The translations under genes and the position numbers were made by a program. Below, piece after piece: positions 63,301 to 64,000 of a DNA stretch of 64,000 nucleotides. How positions within the stretch are numbered: position 1 is the stretch's first letter; the number at the start of each line of letters is the position of its first letter. The notes beneath the pieces are model-generated. The model was not told the DNA's origin and did not search any database. It was given only the letters and a program-made list of their open reading frames with translations. Source of the stretch: Trichopria drosophilae (Eukaryota; Arthropoda; Insecta; Hymenoptera; Diapriidae); the NCBI GenBank assembly GCA_030407085.1, contig CM059587.1, positions 101,923,001-101,987,000 of the forward strand. Direction: 5' to 3'.

Positions 63301-64000
63301 ATAAATTCAGATCTGAGTAGGTAATTCGAAAGAGCATACTGAAAAGTAGTAGATTCGGTAATTTGGAAACAATTAATATTAATCCATGGTCTCATTGAGA
63401 AAGAAGCTCGAAAATAAAAAAATATGCATCTCCAGAATGTAATGAGTTTTTTGGAGACTTTTGGGTTCTTCTTTAGAATATAAAATACTTTTATCGTACT
63501 TAAACAGATAAATGTAATGTCATTTAATCAGTTTGTCCATCGTTTCATTTTCATCGCGAAGAAACAATTAACATAGAATAATTGTAAATTTAAAAATATG
63601 ATAAAATACGAATCTATATGATGTCTCGAAAGTTTCAATATCAGTGAAAGACTCGTGAATAAAGTCGCTGCTTTTAATCAACCACGAAATGAAAAATGAG
63701 ACGAAGCACACAGTCAATATTTTTGGATGCATAATGAAAATTTGAAAGATAAAAAATCTTTTTCGAGCATTAAGTATATTAAGAGAAAATTAAAAATATA
63801 AATAAAACAAATCGAATTTACGTTCATTTGATGTAATGTAGTAAATCAGTAAGTCAACCAAAAAGTAAAGGGATGTTCATAATATCATTCTAAAAAGTTG
63901 GATTTAAAACAAGTCAATACTTAATTTAACACTCCAGTAACTTAAAAGAGAATCACAGTTTTCAATTAAAAGTGCGAAGAATTGGCGGATGACAAGAGAC
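60386..64000. other. AT-rich intronic DNA to the window end
   Basis: Slightly GC-richer patches at 60600..60760 and 60890..60960 have no exon signature. Near 61290..61440 AGGTCATCTTGAGATTGAGG and TTTTAAGGTTATGGC loosely recall the repeat at 16182. No Eag PAS exon or other gene was recognised. Confidence 0.4.

Overview
The window looks like AT-rich nuclear DNA from an insect. It has no bacterial gene organisation, no operons and no long ORFs outside a decayed retrotransposon and a few GC-rich blocks. The only confidently recognised host gene is the start of ether-a-go-go (eag), the voltage-gated potassium channel of the KCNH1 type, on the + strand. Its first coding exon (24298..24376) encodes an N-terminus that I recall as nearly identical to Drosophila Eag and ends at a GTGAGT splice donor in phase 1. 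A CG-rich 5' leader with several upstream ATGs precedes it. I found no second coding exon, so bases 24377 to 64000 are read as the 5' part of a first intron of at least 39.6 kb. The roughly 23 kb upstream are either intergenic or an upstream 5'UTR intron.

The host is most likely a holometabolous insect. Hymenoptera is my favoured guess, because the truncated LINE at 35.4-37.6 kb encodes the Lys/Glu/Arg-rich reverse transcriptase type I associate with ant, bee and wasp genomes. This is inference from memory.

Layout: 1-5 kb is AT-rich with a TTAA-flanked palindrome (1.37 kb) and diverged repeats (2.9-3.2 kb). A GC-rich island lies at 5.1-5.95 kb. From 6 to 22.8 kb there is AT-rich sequence with small repeats (13.6, 16.2-16.6 and 20.1 kb). 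A Jockey-like reverse transcriptase scrap lies at 22.8-23.0 kb, then the eag leader and exon 1. The intron that follows carries GC-rich blocks (24.5, 30.3, 34.4, 38.9, 48.4, 54.1 kb) that are candidate regulatory DNA. It also carries many mobile-element remains: TA-flanked MITEs (29.2, 33.35, 52.8 kb), a CCGACA-rich foldback family (30.9, 47.6, 49.6 kb), the LINE, a GCAAAATA-rich inverted-repeat family (41.1-41.6, 52.2-52.6 kb), an AGTA-flanked DNA element (44.4-45.3 kb), a full tRNA-headed SINE (45.9-46.3 kb) and two further tRNA-like relics (47.0, 60.25 kb).

No multi-gene system is visible. The noteworthy content is the eag 5' end, the very long intron and several short repeat families that I could not assign to named elements.
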